Positions 9,156-18,227 of a stretch of DNA of 62,763 nucleotides are shown here, piece after piece. The DNA comes from Pirellulaceae bacterium. Lineage in GTDB: Bacteria; Planctomycetota; Planctomycetia; Pirellulales; Pirellulaceae. Within the stretch, counting starts at the first letter, position 1. Each line of letters opens with the position of its first letter. The notes beneath the pieces are model-generated. The model did not search any database, was not told the origin of the DNA, and worked only from the letters and a program-made list of their open reading frames with translations. The DNA is taken from positions 1-62,763 of the forward strand of contig JANQLU010000088.1 of the NCBI GenBank assembly GCA_028280445.1. The letters run 5' to 3'. The translations under genes and the position numbers were made by a program.

Positions 9156-11975
9156 ATGCGGCATCCAACTCACGAAAACGACAAAACGTTTGACGGTCGC
9201 GCTGGCCGTCAAGATTTGCCGCCGACCGATCAGCTGCTCGAAAAAGTTGATGCATTAGAACAGGTCGTCCGACAAGAGGTCGATGCACACCAACACGAGG
9301 AGTGTTTGGAAAAGACTTGGGACAAAGCCGCTCAGACTCCGGCTCAAACATCAGAGATACCAGATCAGTCCGATGGGCATTCCCAGCCTGCCAAATTTGG
9401 CAACTACGAGTTGCTGGAAAAAATTGGCGAAGGAGGGATGGGGTCGGTCTGGAAAGCGAAACAGTTCCAACCCGTTGTTCGCGAAGTTGCGATCAAAATG
9501 GTCAACGCTTCGGTGGCCAGCGCGGAAAACCTGAAACGGTTTCAAAATGAGCGGCAAACGCTCGCCCGTATGAACCATCCCAATATCTCGACGATTCTCG
9601 ATGGCGGAACGACTCCAGACGGCCAGCCATATCTCGTCATGGAGTTGGCAGGAGGCGTTCGACTGGATGAGTATTGTCAACAAAATCGTTTGACCATCAA
9701 CGAACGAATTCGACTGGTTGCTGAAATTGCACAAGCATTGACACACGCCCACGAACAAAACATCGTCCACCGCGATTTGAAACCCGGCAACATTCTCGTC
9801 GAAACCCATGAAACGGGAATCCATTTCAAAATCATCGACTTTGGGATTTCGAAATTGACCGATCCGGGCAGTGCCAATGAGTTAACCATAGCCGATGGAA
9901 TTGTCGGCACGCCGCACTACATGAGTCCCGAACAAGCAGGAGTTTTGGAGGGAGACGTTGATCCGCGGTCGGATGTTTATTCGCTGGGAGCGATTTTGTA
10001 TCAACTGATTACCGATGCACCGCCACTGGCTGCAGCCGGAGTCAAAATCGATGCAGGGCTTCCCTCGCTGTTTGCCGCATTGAAAGAAACCGATCCACCG
10101 AGACCGAGCTATTTTTTGATGCGGCAGCCAAATTTGCGACGATTGGCAGACGATCGCGCGACGAATGTTCGCTATTTGACTCGCCAAATACGTCGCGATC
10201 TCGATTGGATTACGCTCAAAGCATTGGCAAAAGATCCAAACGAGCGATATCAAACGGCAGCGGTGTTTGCCGACGATCTGATCCGTTTTTTAAACATACA
10301 ACCGGTGACGGCTCAGCGGCCGACGTGGTCGTACCGTATTCGAAAATTGCTGCAGCGGCGACGCGCGATTTGTGTTCTGGCAGCAACACTGTTGTTAACC
10401 ATCGCCATCAGCGTTACAGGTTTCCTGCTGAAGTCGTCTTCGGATAACCGCGCCAAACATCGAAAAACACAACAAGTCAAAAACGAGATCCAGGCTTTGT
10501 TGCAAGGTGCCCAACGAGATCTTTCCGAGGCCTACGAGTCACCGGAAATTTTTCGACAAAAAGTGAACCAGGCGTATAGCGGATCGCAAACAGCGAAAGT
10601 GTTGGCAAATTCTGGAGACTCGTTTGACGATGAGCATACGGCGATCGAGCGGCTCGAAACAAAACTCACATTTTTGCAGTCTGTCGATAAAACAGTCCAG
10701 CGATTTGCGGCGGCGAAAATGGAGACGTTGCGATTCGATCCAGTTCAGCGAACGTATTCACGCATGCGAGGTCAGAAAGCAATCGTTCAGGCGTTTGCTG
10801 ATTTCGGGATCGATTTCAATAAGCATTCCCCTGATCAGGCGGTTCGTTTTTGTTCGCCAGTTCCCGATTTTTACAAAATTCAATTTGCCGAAGCGATTCA
10901 TTTTTGGTTTTCGGAATTGCAAACGGCCGGTGGTGAGTCGACGCGCCGTGGCCGATGGTGCGTAGCATTTTTGAAACAACTGGACCCGGACCCTTGGCGC
11001 TCGTCGATGCGGCGAGCAGTTGTTGAAAAAAATACGGCCAAACTTAAAGAAATTATTTTTGCAGACGCCAATGAAATGCGTCAACAGCCTCCATTTGCCC
11101 TGTTGATGTTTGCCGATGCGCTGGCTACCAACGGCGAAACGCAGGTTGCAATCGAACAATTGGCGTACGCACAAAGCCGGTATCCAGAAAATGTTTGGCT
11201 GACGCAGTATCTCGGCAAGGCGCTGATGTACGATGTAGAGCAAGTCGATTATTCCAGAGCGGCTCGATATTTGACCGCGGCGGTGTCACTCGATCCGCAA
11301 AATAGTATGATGCATCAGGCTTTGGGCGAAGCGTTGTTGCATTTGGAAAAATACTCGGCAGCAATTCAGTCGTTGCGAATAGCAATTCGAATCAGCCCCG
11401 ATTTTATTCAGGCAAAACAACAACTGGCCAATGCGCTGCAATATGCTGGACAGTTTGACGAGGCGATCAAGATCTATCGGGAGATCTTGCAAACCAATCC
11501 TGAAGAGCCAAGTACGATTGGTGCGTTAGGGGCAGCGTATTTTCGAGCAGGTAAAACAGAATCGAGTATCAAATTGTTGCGCCAGGCAATCCAGTTGGCA
11601 CCCGATGATCCTGAAAATCACGTCAATTTGAGCCATGCCCTGACGTTACTGAAAAAAAGCGATGAGTCGATGGTTGTTCTGGAAACTGTGTTGCGGCGAT
11701 TTCCGAAAAACATTGCAATCAAACGAGCCTATGGGACTGAGTTGTTGAGGGCTGGAAGGGCGCGTAAAGCCATCAAATATCTAAAGCAAGTTGCCGCGAT
11801 GGCAGCGGATCAATCCGAAAGTCATTACGATTTGGCGCTGGCTTATCACCACGCCCAAAAATTTCAGCTTGCCAAACAACACTATCAACGCGCGATAGAT
11901 CTCAACCCCAATTGTTGGCAAGCGCGTCAAGCACTCCGAGACATAGAGCGCTGGCTAAAAGAGTCCGGAAAGTGA
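9156..11975 (+). CDS. Ser/Thr protein kinase with transmembrane segment and TPR tail
   Basis: A 939-residue Hanks-type kinase. Residues 1-80 are a hydrophilic leader. The kinase domain spans about 83-370: glycine loop GEGGMGSV (91-98), Lys114, catalytic HRDLKPGN (Asp207, Asn212), DFG at 228-230 and the GTPHYMSPEQ activation segment, all intact. One transmembrane helix lies near 404-426, placing the kinase in the cytosol and the rest outside it. From about residue 640 a series of tetratricopeptide repeats runs to the end. The start is only two bases past the stop of the FHA-GGDEF gene, indicating translational coupling and a shared signalling role. Confidence 0.94.
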   Translation: MRHPTHENDKTFDGRAGRQDLPPTDQLLEKVDALEQVVRQEVDAHQHEECLEKTWDKAAQTPAQTSEIPDQSDGHSQPAKFGNYELLEKIGEGGMGSVWKAKQFQPVVREVAIKMVNASVASAENLKRFQNERQTLARMNHPNISTILDGGTTPDGQPYLVMELAGGVRLDEYCQQNRLTINERIRLVAEIAQALTHAHEQNIVHRDLKPGNILVETHETGIHFKIIDFGISKLTDPGSANELTIADGIVGTPHYMSPEQAGVLEGDVDPRSDVYSLGAILYQLITDAPPLAAAGVKIDAGLPSLFAALKETDPPRPSYFLMRQPNLRRLADDRATNVRYLTRQIRRDLDWITLKALAKDPNERYQTAAVFADDLIRFLNIQPVTAQRPTWSYRIRKLLQRRRAICVLAATLLLTIAISVTGFLLKSSSDNRAKHRKTQQVKNEIQALLQGAQRDLSEAYESPEIFRQKVNQAYSGSQTAKVLANSGDSFDDEHTAIERLETKLTFLQSVDKTVQRFAAAKMETLRFDPVQRTYSRMRGQKAIVQAFADFGIDFNKHSPDQAVRFCSPVPDFYKIQFAEAIHFWFSELQTAGGESTRRGRWCVAFLKQLDPDPWRSSMRRAVVEKNTAKLKEIIFADANEMRQQPPFALLMFADALATNGETQVAIEQLAYAQSRYPENVWLTQYLGKALMYDVEQVDYSRAARYLTAAVSLDPQNSMMHQALGEALLHLEKYSAAIQSLRIAIRISPDFIQAKQQLANALQYAGQFDEAIKIYREILQTNPEEPSTIGALGAAYFRAGKTESSIKLLRQAIQLAPDDPENHVNLSHALTLLKKSDESMVVLETVLRRFPKNIAIKRAYGTELLRAGRARKAIKYLKQVAAMAADQSESHYDLALAYHHAQKFQLAKQHYQRAIDLNPNCWQARQALRDIERWLKESGK

Positions 11976-12019
11976 ACGGCCGACCCCTCTTTTTTGTTCG
12001 CCCCATGGCAAGGCCACCC

Positions 12020-12088
12020 GTGAGCGGCAAGGCGCTAGCCGCCGGTTCGTCAGCGCGTCGAACCGGCGGCTAGCGCCTTGCCGCTCAC
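12020..12088. repeat. Palindromic repeat A2
   Basis: Inverted repeat with the same GCTAGCCGCCGGT arms as A1 and a different central loop. It lies 45 bases after the kinase stop codon and may act as a transcript-end hairpin. Its left flank, CCATGGCAAGGCCACCC (12003-12019), reappears in inverted form to the right of copy A4. Confidence 0.85.
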
Positions 12089-12247
12089 AAGATCATACTC
12101 GCTGGAAGCTGTTTTCAATAAACGAAGTTTTCTACAGAGCATTCCCGCTTCGTTTTTGTTCATTTCGATGAGCCCTCGTTATGGCAAGCAGTTTCAGTAA
12201 AATTGGATCAGCTAATTTGTTTTTGGTTAAGAAACTGTGGGGCTTCG

Positions 12248-13186
12248 ATGCAATTTATAAACGCACTCAATATTTGCTTTTTGCCGAGAACCGTCATCCG
12301 CGTGACCGGCAAAGATCGATTGCGTGTGATCAATAATTTTTTTACTAACCAGATTGACGGTTTCGGCGGCGACGATCCTGCGAAAGCCGCCGGAATCGAA
12401 GGCTTGTTTACCAACGCCAAAGGGCGGATTCACGCGCATGCGTTTGTCTACGTGTTTGCTGATCACCTGCTGATCGAAACGTTTTCTCGTGACGCGGAAA
12501 ATCTGGTTCAACACATCGACAAATATGTGATTAGCGAAAAGATTAAATTTGAAACCCTTGGCGACGTTGGCGGCAATTGTTTGACGGTGTATGGAGATTC
12601 TGAAGCGGTATCAAAAGCCCTGGAAATCGAGCAAGACAACCAATGTTGGGCAATTTATCAAAACCAGGATGACCACAACATCTATCAAACCACCCATTCA
12701 CTTTTGGGTTGGCCGACCGTTTCTCAGTTCGCCGAAGAAACAGATCAACAAGAATTTTTGAAACGCTGTACCGAACTTGGAGCCGTTGAGAGAACTGCCA
12801 CCGAATTCGAACACGACCGCATTACCGCTGGCGTACCTATGTTCGGGCGTGATTTCTCCGACGCCAATTTCCCTCAGGAACTGGGACGCGATGACGATCT
12901 CATTTCATTTACAAAAGGATGCTATCTCGGACAGGAAACGATTGCCCGCATCGATTCGTTGGGGCACGTCAACAAATTTATTTGTTCGGTCATGATCGAA
13001 GGCGAGTTTGATACCGACGAGTTGCCAATCGAACTCAAAAAGGATACGAAAAACGTGGGGAAACTGACTTCTTTGGAAACAGACTCAGGTCGGGGTGGTC
13101 GTCGTGGTATCGCCGCAATGCGTGTTCCGTATCACCAAACCGGAAATAAAACCGAAACAAATATTGGAATCGTGACCGTTTTGTAA
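12248..13186 (+). CDS. ygfZ: YgfZ/GcvT-family folate-binding protein
   Basis: A 312-residue protein related to YgfZ, which uses tetrahydrofolate to support assembly or repair of iron-sulfur clusters. The family signature KGCYLGQE lies near residues 223-230, including the essential cysteine. The N-terminal region (VIRVTGKDRLRVINNFFTNQ) matches the folate-binding domain start. The frame is open back to a TTG at 12203, but the ATG at 12248 is preferred because family members begin at about this point and it follows GGGG at 12238-12241. The cyclophilin lipoprotein gene follows after 60 bases on the same strand. Confidence 0.88.
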   Translation: MQFINALNICFLPRTVIRVTGKDRLRVINNFFTNQIDGFGGDDPAKAAGIEGLFTNAKGRIHAHAFVYVFADHLLIETFSRDAENLVQHIDKYVISEKIKFETLGDVGGNCLTVYGDSEAVSKALEIEQDNQCWAIYQNQDDHNIYQTTHSLLGWPTVSQFAEETDQQEFLKRCTELGAVERTATEFEHDRITAGVPMFGRDFSDANFPQELGRDDDLISFTKGCYLGQETIARIDSLGHVNKFICSVMIEGEFDTDELPIELKKDTKNVGKLTSLETDSGRGGRRGIAAMRVPYHQTGNKTETNIGIVTVL

Positions 13187-13246
13187 CTGACCGACGTTTC
13201 GTACAATGGTCGTTCCAATTGAACTTAAATCGCAAGGAATAATGCT

Positions 13247-13954
13247 ATGAAAAATTTGATCGTCGCCAGCGCAGTGCTCGCGTTGTGTGCTGGTTGTCTG
13301 CCCACCGTGAATTCACAATCCAGCACGGTTGTTTCTCAAGAGAAAAAACAGGAAAAGAAAAATCCCCTGTTGAACCCGTCAGCAGCAACTGAAAAAGCCC
13401 CCAAAAAATTCAAAGTCAAATTTTCAACAACGGCTGGTGATTTTGTCATGGAATGCACCCGCGAATGGTCTCCCAACGGCGCGGATCGATTTTACAATCT
13501 CGTCAAAATCGGTTATTTCAAAGACATTGCGATTTTCCGAGCGATCGATGGGTTTATGTTTCAATTTGGAATTCACGGTGACCCCAAAGTCAGCAAGGTT
13601 TGGCGGGCAGCAAAAATCAAAGACGATTCCAGTTTCAAAGATGTATCGAATCAACCCGGGTATATTTCATTTGCCACAGCTGGTCGCGACACTCGCACCA
13701 CCCAAATGTTTATCAATTTGGGTGATAACGCGCGATTGGATGAAATGGGATTTACGCCGTTTGGAAAAGTTGTTTCCGGGATGGATGTCGTCAAGAAAGT
13801 GAACACCGAATACGGTGAAAATCACGGCGCGGTTCAGCGACGATTTCAGGCCGAAGGCAACGAGTATATCAAAAAAGAGTTCCCTAAAATCGACTTCATC
13901 AAATCAGTTACGTTGGTAAAAGATAAAAAGGGCAGCTCCAAAAAAGGGAAATAG
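13247..13954 (+). CDS. Cyclophilin-type peptidyl-prolyl isomerase, probable lipoprotein
   Basis: A 235-residue exported prolyl isomerase. The N-terminus is a lipoprotein-like signal ending in LCAGC (Cys16); the Cys at -3 is atypical, so lipidation is likely but not certain. A Lys/Pro-rich linker covers residues 25-50. The cyclophilin domain spans about 51-225 and is recognised by FMFQFGIHGDP, the Thr-Gln-Met-Phe-Ile-Asn core segment and GFTPFGKV. AAGGAATAATGCT gives a good ribosome binding site. The stop codon is followed after one base by a REP-like unit. The role is probably folding of envelope proteins. Confidence 0.93.
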   Translation: MKNLIVASAVLALCAGCLPTVNSQSSTVVSQEKKQEKKNPLLNPSAATEKAPKKFKVKFSTTAGDFVMECTREWSPNGADRFYNLVKIGYFKDIAIFRAIDGFMFQFGIHGDPKVSKVWRAAKIKDDSSFKDVSNQPGYISFATAGRDTRTTQMFINLGDNARLDEMGFTPFGKVVSGMDVVKKVNTEYGENHGAVQRRFQAEGNEYIKKEFPKIDFIKSVTLVKDKKGSSKKGK

Positions 13955-13955
13955 C

Positions 13956-14079
13956 GTAGGGCCGGTTCCCACCGGCCATGGGCATCAGTTTTTAAGTAGG
14001 GCCGGTTCCCACCGGCCAATCGTTATCAAATATCGGACATCAAAGATGGTGCGTTCCGGCCGGTGGGAACCGGCCCTAC
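13956..14079. repeat. Three REP-like B units between convergent genes
   Basis: Units at 13956-13977 and 13996-14017 read GTAGGGCC on the plus strand, in the sense of the cyclophilin gene. A unit at 14058-14079 reads the same on the minus strand, in the sense of the STAS gene that ends at 14114. Each converging gene therefore has its own sense-oriented unit. Confidence 0.85.
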
Positions 14080-14113
14080 TTTTTGCGCTTACGATTTTCT
14101 CGGCAAGCCGTTG

Positions 14114-14458
14114 TTATTTTTCGAGGGCTGCGATTGCCGATTCTTGCGTTGGAAACAGCTCGAACAATTTGTCAAAACTTACCAGGTGCAACAGGTCTGA
14201 AATTGCCGATTGCACCTCGGCCAAATGAACTTTACCTCCTTGTTTTGCCAACCGCGAGCGCAATCGAATGAGGGCCGCCAGACCGATACTCGATATGTAC
14301 CCTAAATCGGCACAGTTCAAAACAACTTTCTGATGGCCTTGTTTTAATTCGTCGGTCATACATTCGAAAAAATACTCGCTGGATTCCAAATCCAGGTTGC
14401 CACCAACGCGTACGACCAAAATGCCGGAATCGAGTACTTCTGATCCAAAATTTAGCAT
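14114..14458 (-). CDS. STAS domain protein (anti-sigma factor antagonist type)
   Basis: A 114-residue single-domain STAS protein, the normal size of SpoIIAA/RsbV-like antagonists. The region around DLGYISSIGL (51-60) contains the expected phosphorylatable serine (Ser56 or Ser57), so control by a partner kinase and phosphatase is plausible. No anti-sigma factor, phosphatase or sigma factor gene is in the window. It lies 13 bases downstream of pepD on the same strand and is probably co-transcribed with it. Targets are unknown. Confidence 0.9.
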   Translation of the reverse strand: MLNFGSEVLDSGILVVRVGGNLDLESSEYFFECMTDELKQGHQKVVLNCADLGYISSIGLAALIRLRSRLAKQGGKVHLAEVQSAISDLLHLVSFDKLFELFPTQESAIAALEK

Positions 14459-14471
14459 TGCAATATTACCG

Positions 14472-15926
14472 TCAAGCCAGCGGGATTCGTTTCAATGTTT
14501 CCAAAGTGAATGTCCAGAATTTCTGAACGGAACTAATTTGAACTTTTTCGTCCGGCGAGTGAGCGCCGCGAATATTGGGGCCAAACGAAATCATTTCCAT
14601 GTTGGGATAGTTTTGCCCCAGAATGCCACACTCCAGCCCCGCATGACAAGCGGCCACATGCGCCGACTCGCCAAACATCTCTTGGTAAAGCTCTGACATC
14701 AATGTCACAATCGACGATTGGGGGGCGGGTTGCCAACCAGGGTAAGCTCCCGACACGCCAACTTCGGCACCGGTCAATTGAAAATTGGCACACAGAGCAT
14801 TGGCCAAATCATCGCGCTCACTGTTGACGCTGCTGCGAGTCAAACATTGGATTTGAAATTCGCCGTCTGCAATCAATACCCGCGCCAAATTATTGGAAGT
14901 TTGAACCAGATCATTGATGTCTGGACTCATTCGGTGAATGCCGCTGGTACACCCGTAAACCGTTCCCAAGATCTTGGCTTGCAGATCGAGTGGCAAGTAC
15001 TGGCTGGACTCGGCTTGTTCACAAACAATTTCACAATTCGGATCCGTCGTTTTATATTCCGAGCAGATGATTTCACCTTCCGCCGTCAGCCACGATTGGA
15101 AATCCGCAACATGTTCAGCGGGTAAGCCGATTTTGGCAACTGATTCGCGAGGGATCGCGTTTCGTAAACCGCCGCCATCGATCTCGCCGACACGCAAACC
15201 GAATTTTTCTGCGGCCGCCCACAGAATTCGATTCATGATTTTGTTGGCATTGCCGCGACCGAGATGGATATCCATTCCCGAATGCCCCCCCTTGAGACCG
15301 CGGACCGTTAGTTCAAAATTTGCCAAGTCCGGTTGAGCTTCGGGTGAATAACTGCCGGTTGCAGTAACATCAACGCCTCCGGCACAACCAATCGTCAATT
15401 CGTCGTCTTCCTCGGTATCCAGGTTCAACAAGATTTGTCCGTGGAGTAAACCTCCGACCAACCCTTGAGCACCGGTCATCCCTGTTTCTTCGTCGATGGT
15501 AAACAGCGCTTCGAGTGGCGGATGAGGAATATTGTCCGAACTCAGGATTGCCATGATCGTTGCGACGCCAATGCCGTTGTCAGCCCCCAGCGTCGTGCCG
15601 TTGGCATGCACCCAGTCGTCATTGACGATCATTTCGATGCCTTGAGTTTCAAAATCAAAATCAGTGTCGTTGTTTTTTTGGTGGACCATGTCCAAATGCG
15701 ACTGCATCACAATCGGTCGGCGATCTTCCATCCCGCTCGTTGCCGGTTTGCGAATAATGACGTTGCCGATTTCGTCGACAATGGTTTCCAATCCAAGCTG
15801 TTCACCGAACGCCTTGGCGAACTGGATGACACGCTCTTCTTTTTTTGAAGCTCGCGGAACCGCATTCAAATCGGCAAAATGGTTCCACATCGCTTGGGGG
15901 TCGAGATTTCTAACTGTTTCGCTCAT
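14472..15926 (-). CDS. pepD: Aminoacyl-histidine dipeptidase (peptidase D)
   Basis: Cytosolic zinc dipeptidase of the M20 family, 484 residues, matching PepD length. Metal and catalytic residues are in place: SHLDM (His77, Asp79), LGADNGIG (Asp116) and DEETGMTGA (Glu146-Glu147). A dimerisation lid domain occupies the middle, with GGHSGMDIHLGRGNANK as its signature, and the C-terminal histidine ligand is expected in IRGAHSPDEKV. It hydrolyses Xaa-His and other dipeptides. A STAS gene follows closely on the same strand. Confidence 0.95.
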   Translation of the reverse strand: MSETVRNLDPQAMWNHFADLNAVPRASKKEERVIQFAKAFGEQLGLETIVDEIGNVIIRKPATSGMEDRRPIVMQSHLDMVHQKNNDTDFDFETQGIEMIVNDDWVHANGTTLGADNGIGVATIMAILSSDNIPHPPLEALFTIDEETGMTGAQGLVGGLLHGQILLNLDTEEDDELTIGCAGGVDVTATGSYSPEAQPDLANFELTVRGLKGGHSGMDIHLGRGNANKIMNRILWAAAEKFGLRVGEIDGGGLRNAIPRESVAKIGLPAEHVADFQSWLTAEGEIICSEYKTTDPNCEIVCEQAESSQYLPLDLQAKILGTVYGCTSGIHRMSPDINDLVQTSNNLARVLIADGEFQIQCLTRSSVNSERDDLANALCANFQLTGAEVGVSGAYPGWQPAPQSSIVTLMSELYQEMFGESAHVAACHAGLECGILGQNYPNMEMISFGPNIRGAHSPDEKVQISSVQKFWTFTLETLKRIPLA

Positions 15927-16007
15927 GACTATTTTATCGATCGAATTTCGTTGTTGGCCAGTGGACGATTAAGACTGAAAACCAAATGTAGCAGGAATTG
16001 GTGCAAA

Positions 16008-16092
16008 AATCTCTGCGTGTCCGCGCCTCTGCGTGAGGATTTCCCGAACAAAAGATTGACGCACGCAGAGACGCAGGGGCGCAGAGAAGAGT
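16008..16092. repeat. Inverted pair of CGCAGAGACGCAG-type repeats
   Basis: The left member reads CTCTGCGTGTCCGCGCCTCTGC and is followed after about 30 bases by CACGCAGAGACGCAGGGGC in opposite orientation. It lies between pepD and the fructose-bisphosphatase stop codon. It belongs to the same family as copies near 2850 and 57860. Confidence 0.7.
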
Positions 16093-16131
16093 TAGGTAAA
16101 ACGGCTAAGCGAAAATTGGTCGCGGGCGAAT

Positions 16132-17199
16132 TTATTCAGACAGCGACTGGAAATAATCCATCTCTTTGCGGCTGCCAACGACCAGCGGAGTTCGCTGGTG
16201 AATTGCCTCGGGCTTGATGTCCAGGATCCTGGATTTTCCATTGGTGGCAACACCGCCAGCTTGCTCAGCGATCATGGCAATTGGATTGGCTTCGTACAAT
16301 AGGCGGAGTTTGCCGTTTGCGTGATCGCTGGTTGGCGGGTAAAGGAACACACCGCCGCGTAACAGCGTTCGATGAAAATCAGCAACCATCGAACCGATAT
16401 ACCTTGATCCGTACTTAGTGCCCAATTCACCGCGCCGCAAACCTTCGAGAAACGTTCGGTACTGGGTCGGAAAATTGTCTCGATACGCTTCGTTGACACT
16501 ATAGTATTTTCCTTGCTCGGGCATTTTCATGTTTTCGTGGCTCATCACAAATGCACCGACGGCCGGATCGAGCGTAAATCCATGAACACCATTGCCAACG
16601 GTGTAGACCATGATGGTTGATGAACCGTAGACGACATAGCCTGCGGCGATTTGTTGCGTGCCGTTTTGGAGAATCCATGTGTTGGGGTCGTCGTACTGAG
16701 GTCCCACGGGCCGACGAAAAATTGAAAACGTTGTTCCCACACTGACATTCACGTCAATATTGCTGGAGCCATCCAACGGATCAAAAATAACGGCGTAGCT
16801 GGCGTCAGCCGTGTCGTGTGGCATCATGACCGCGCACTCGTTTTCTTCGGATGCCAGAATTCCAACACTGCGGCGACAGCTGAGTTTGTCGATCATCACG
16901 TCATTGGCATACACGTCCAATTTTTGTTGCAGTTCGCCTTGGACATTTTCTTCACCCGCAGCACCGAGGATATTACCCAAGCCAGCCCGACGTACTTGTG
17001 CTTGAATCAGTTTCGAGGCCAAAGTGATTCCGGACAACAAAAATGAAAACTCACCACTGGCTTCCGGAAATCGTTGTTGTTCGGTCAGAATATGCTGTTG
17101 AATAGTCAGCGTCGGTTTTTCAGGAGACTTGAGCATCTTACGAACCCTAATGGGAGTATTTGATCCGTCGTTTTTAAATGATGGGGGATTATTTGTCAT
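16132..17199 (-). CDS. fbp: Class I fructose-1,6-bisphosphatase
   Basis: A 355-residue cytosolic enzyme that removes the 1-phosphate of fructose 1,6-bisphosphate in gluconeogenesis. Class I signatures are clear: SEENE for metal binding, FDPLDGSSNIDVNVSVGT as the core metal/phosphate site, and the C-terminal region LYEANPIAMIAEQAGG. The first 30 residues are an extra hydrophilic leader. An upstream in-frame ATG exists at 17217, but the start at 17199 is preferred because AAAAGG stands about 5 bases before it. No neighbouring gluconeogenic gene is present. Confidence 0.95.
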   Translation of the reverse strand: MTNNPPSFKNDGSNTPIRVRKMLKSPEKPTLTIQQHILTEQQRFPEASGEFSFLLSGITLASKLIQAQVRRAGLGNILGAAGEENVQGELQQKLDVYANDVMIDKLSCRRSVGILASEENECAVMMPHDTADASYAVIFDPLDGSSNIDVNVSVGTTFSIFRRPVGPQYDDPNTWILQNGTQQIAAGYVVYGSSTIMVYTVGNGVHGFTLDPAVGAFVMSHENMKMPEQGKYYSVNEAYRDNFPTQYRTFLEGLRRGELGTKYGSRYIGSMVADFHRTLLRGGVFLYPPTSDHANGKLRLLYEANPIAMIAEQAGGVATNGKSRILDIKPEAIHQRTPLVVGSRKEMDYFQSLSE

Positions 17200-17521
17200 A
17201 ATAGCCTTTTCCCACAAATTTTGGAAATACTGATTTGTGAATTCTGTCGTATTTTTGGCCGATTGCTAACGGATTTTCGCTCTGAACTGATTTTAGAAGA
17301 ACATTTGAATTGCAACGGGAAAATCGTCGCCCACAGTGTGGCTGAGTAATCAAAATGCGTCGATTTCGGTAAACTTGGTCTCCCACTCACGATGTGGGTC
17401 ATCATTTCATACAAAATACGAGATAGCGGAAGCCTGGCAGACGTCGTTAGTGATTCGAGATCTGGGACGCGTCGAGTTTAATTTTTTAACAATGTAAATC
17501 CTGAAAGCGAGAGACGCCATC
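17200..17521. other. Divergent intergenic region
   Basis: No gene is supported. It separates fbp (minus) from the YdeI-like gene (plus), so both promoters should lie here. A small hairpin CCCAC-TCACGAT-GTGGG is near 17383-17399. No other signal was recognised. Confidence 0.5.
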
Positions 17522-18124
17522 ATGGCAATGAAACGTTACGAATCGGTCGACGATTACATCGCGGGGGCTGAACAATTCCAAGACGAATTGATCAAACTTC
17601 GAAAAATCGTGCTTTCGACACCTCTCGAAGAGACGGTGAAATGGGGCGCTCCTTGCTACACGGTCAATGGCAAAAATATCGTGGGACTCGGCGGATTCAA
17701 ATCTTATGTCGGTCTTTGGTTTCATCAGGGTAGCTTGTTGAAGGATCCGCGACAGGTTTTGATCAACGCCCAGGAGGGAAAAACCAAAGCGCTTCGCCAA
17801 TGGCGGTTTGCCAATAAAAAAGAAATCGTTGCCAGCCACATTAAACCTTATTTGCTGGAAGCCATTGATTTGGCAGAGCAGGGAAAAGAAATCAAACCGG
17901 ATCGCAACAAACCAGTTGTAATCCCTGCGGAACTCCAGGCAGTGCTGGACCGACGGAAAAAAACGGCAAAAGCTTTTGATCAATTGACGCCAGGCAAACA
18001 ACGCGAATATGCCGAGTACATTGCGGATGCCAAACGAGACGCGACCAAGCAAACTCGGCTTGAAAAAATTATCCCCATGATCGAATCCGGAGTCGGACTT
18101 CACGATAAATATAAAAATTGTTGA
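17522..18124 (+). CDS. YdeI/OmdA family protein with DUF1801-like fold
   Basis: A 200-residue soluble protein. The first 120 residues match the DUF1801 type (ETVKWGAPCYTVNGKNIVGLGGFKSYVGLWFHQG). The C-terminal 70 residues match the OmdA/YdeI type, with a Lys/Arg-rich helix in TPGKQREYAEYIADAKRDATK. Homologues have been linked to bacteriocin or peptide resistance, but no reaction is established. It stands alone between fbp and an oxidoreductase. There is no clear ribosome binding site. Confidence 0.85.
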   Translation: MAMKRYESVDDYIAGAEQFQDELIKLRKIVLSTPLEETVKWGAPCYTVNGKNIVGLGGFKSYVGLWFHQGSLLKDPRQVLINAQEGKTKALRQWRFANKKEIVASHIKPYLLEAIDLAEQGKEIKPDRNKPVVIPAELQAVLDRRKKTAKAFDQLTPGKQREYAEYIADAKRDATKQTRLEKIIPMIESGVGLHDKYKNC

Positions 18125-18227
18125 TGGACCATTTTGAAGCCAAAAATGAAACTCCGCTCGGTTACACAAGTATGGTAAATGCGGTCCAATAGTGCCGTCT
18201 TGCAAATTAAACGAACAGGAACACCGG

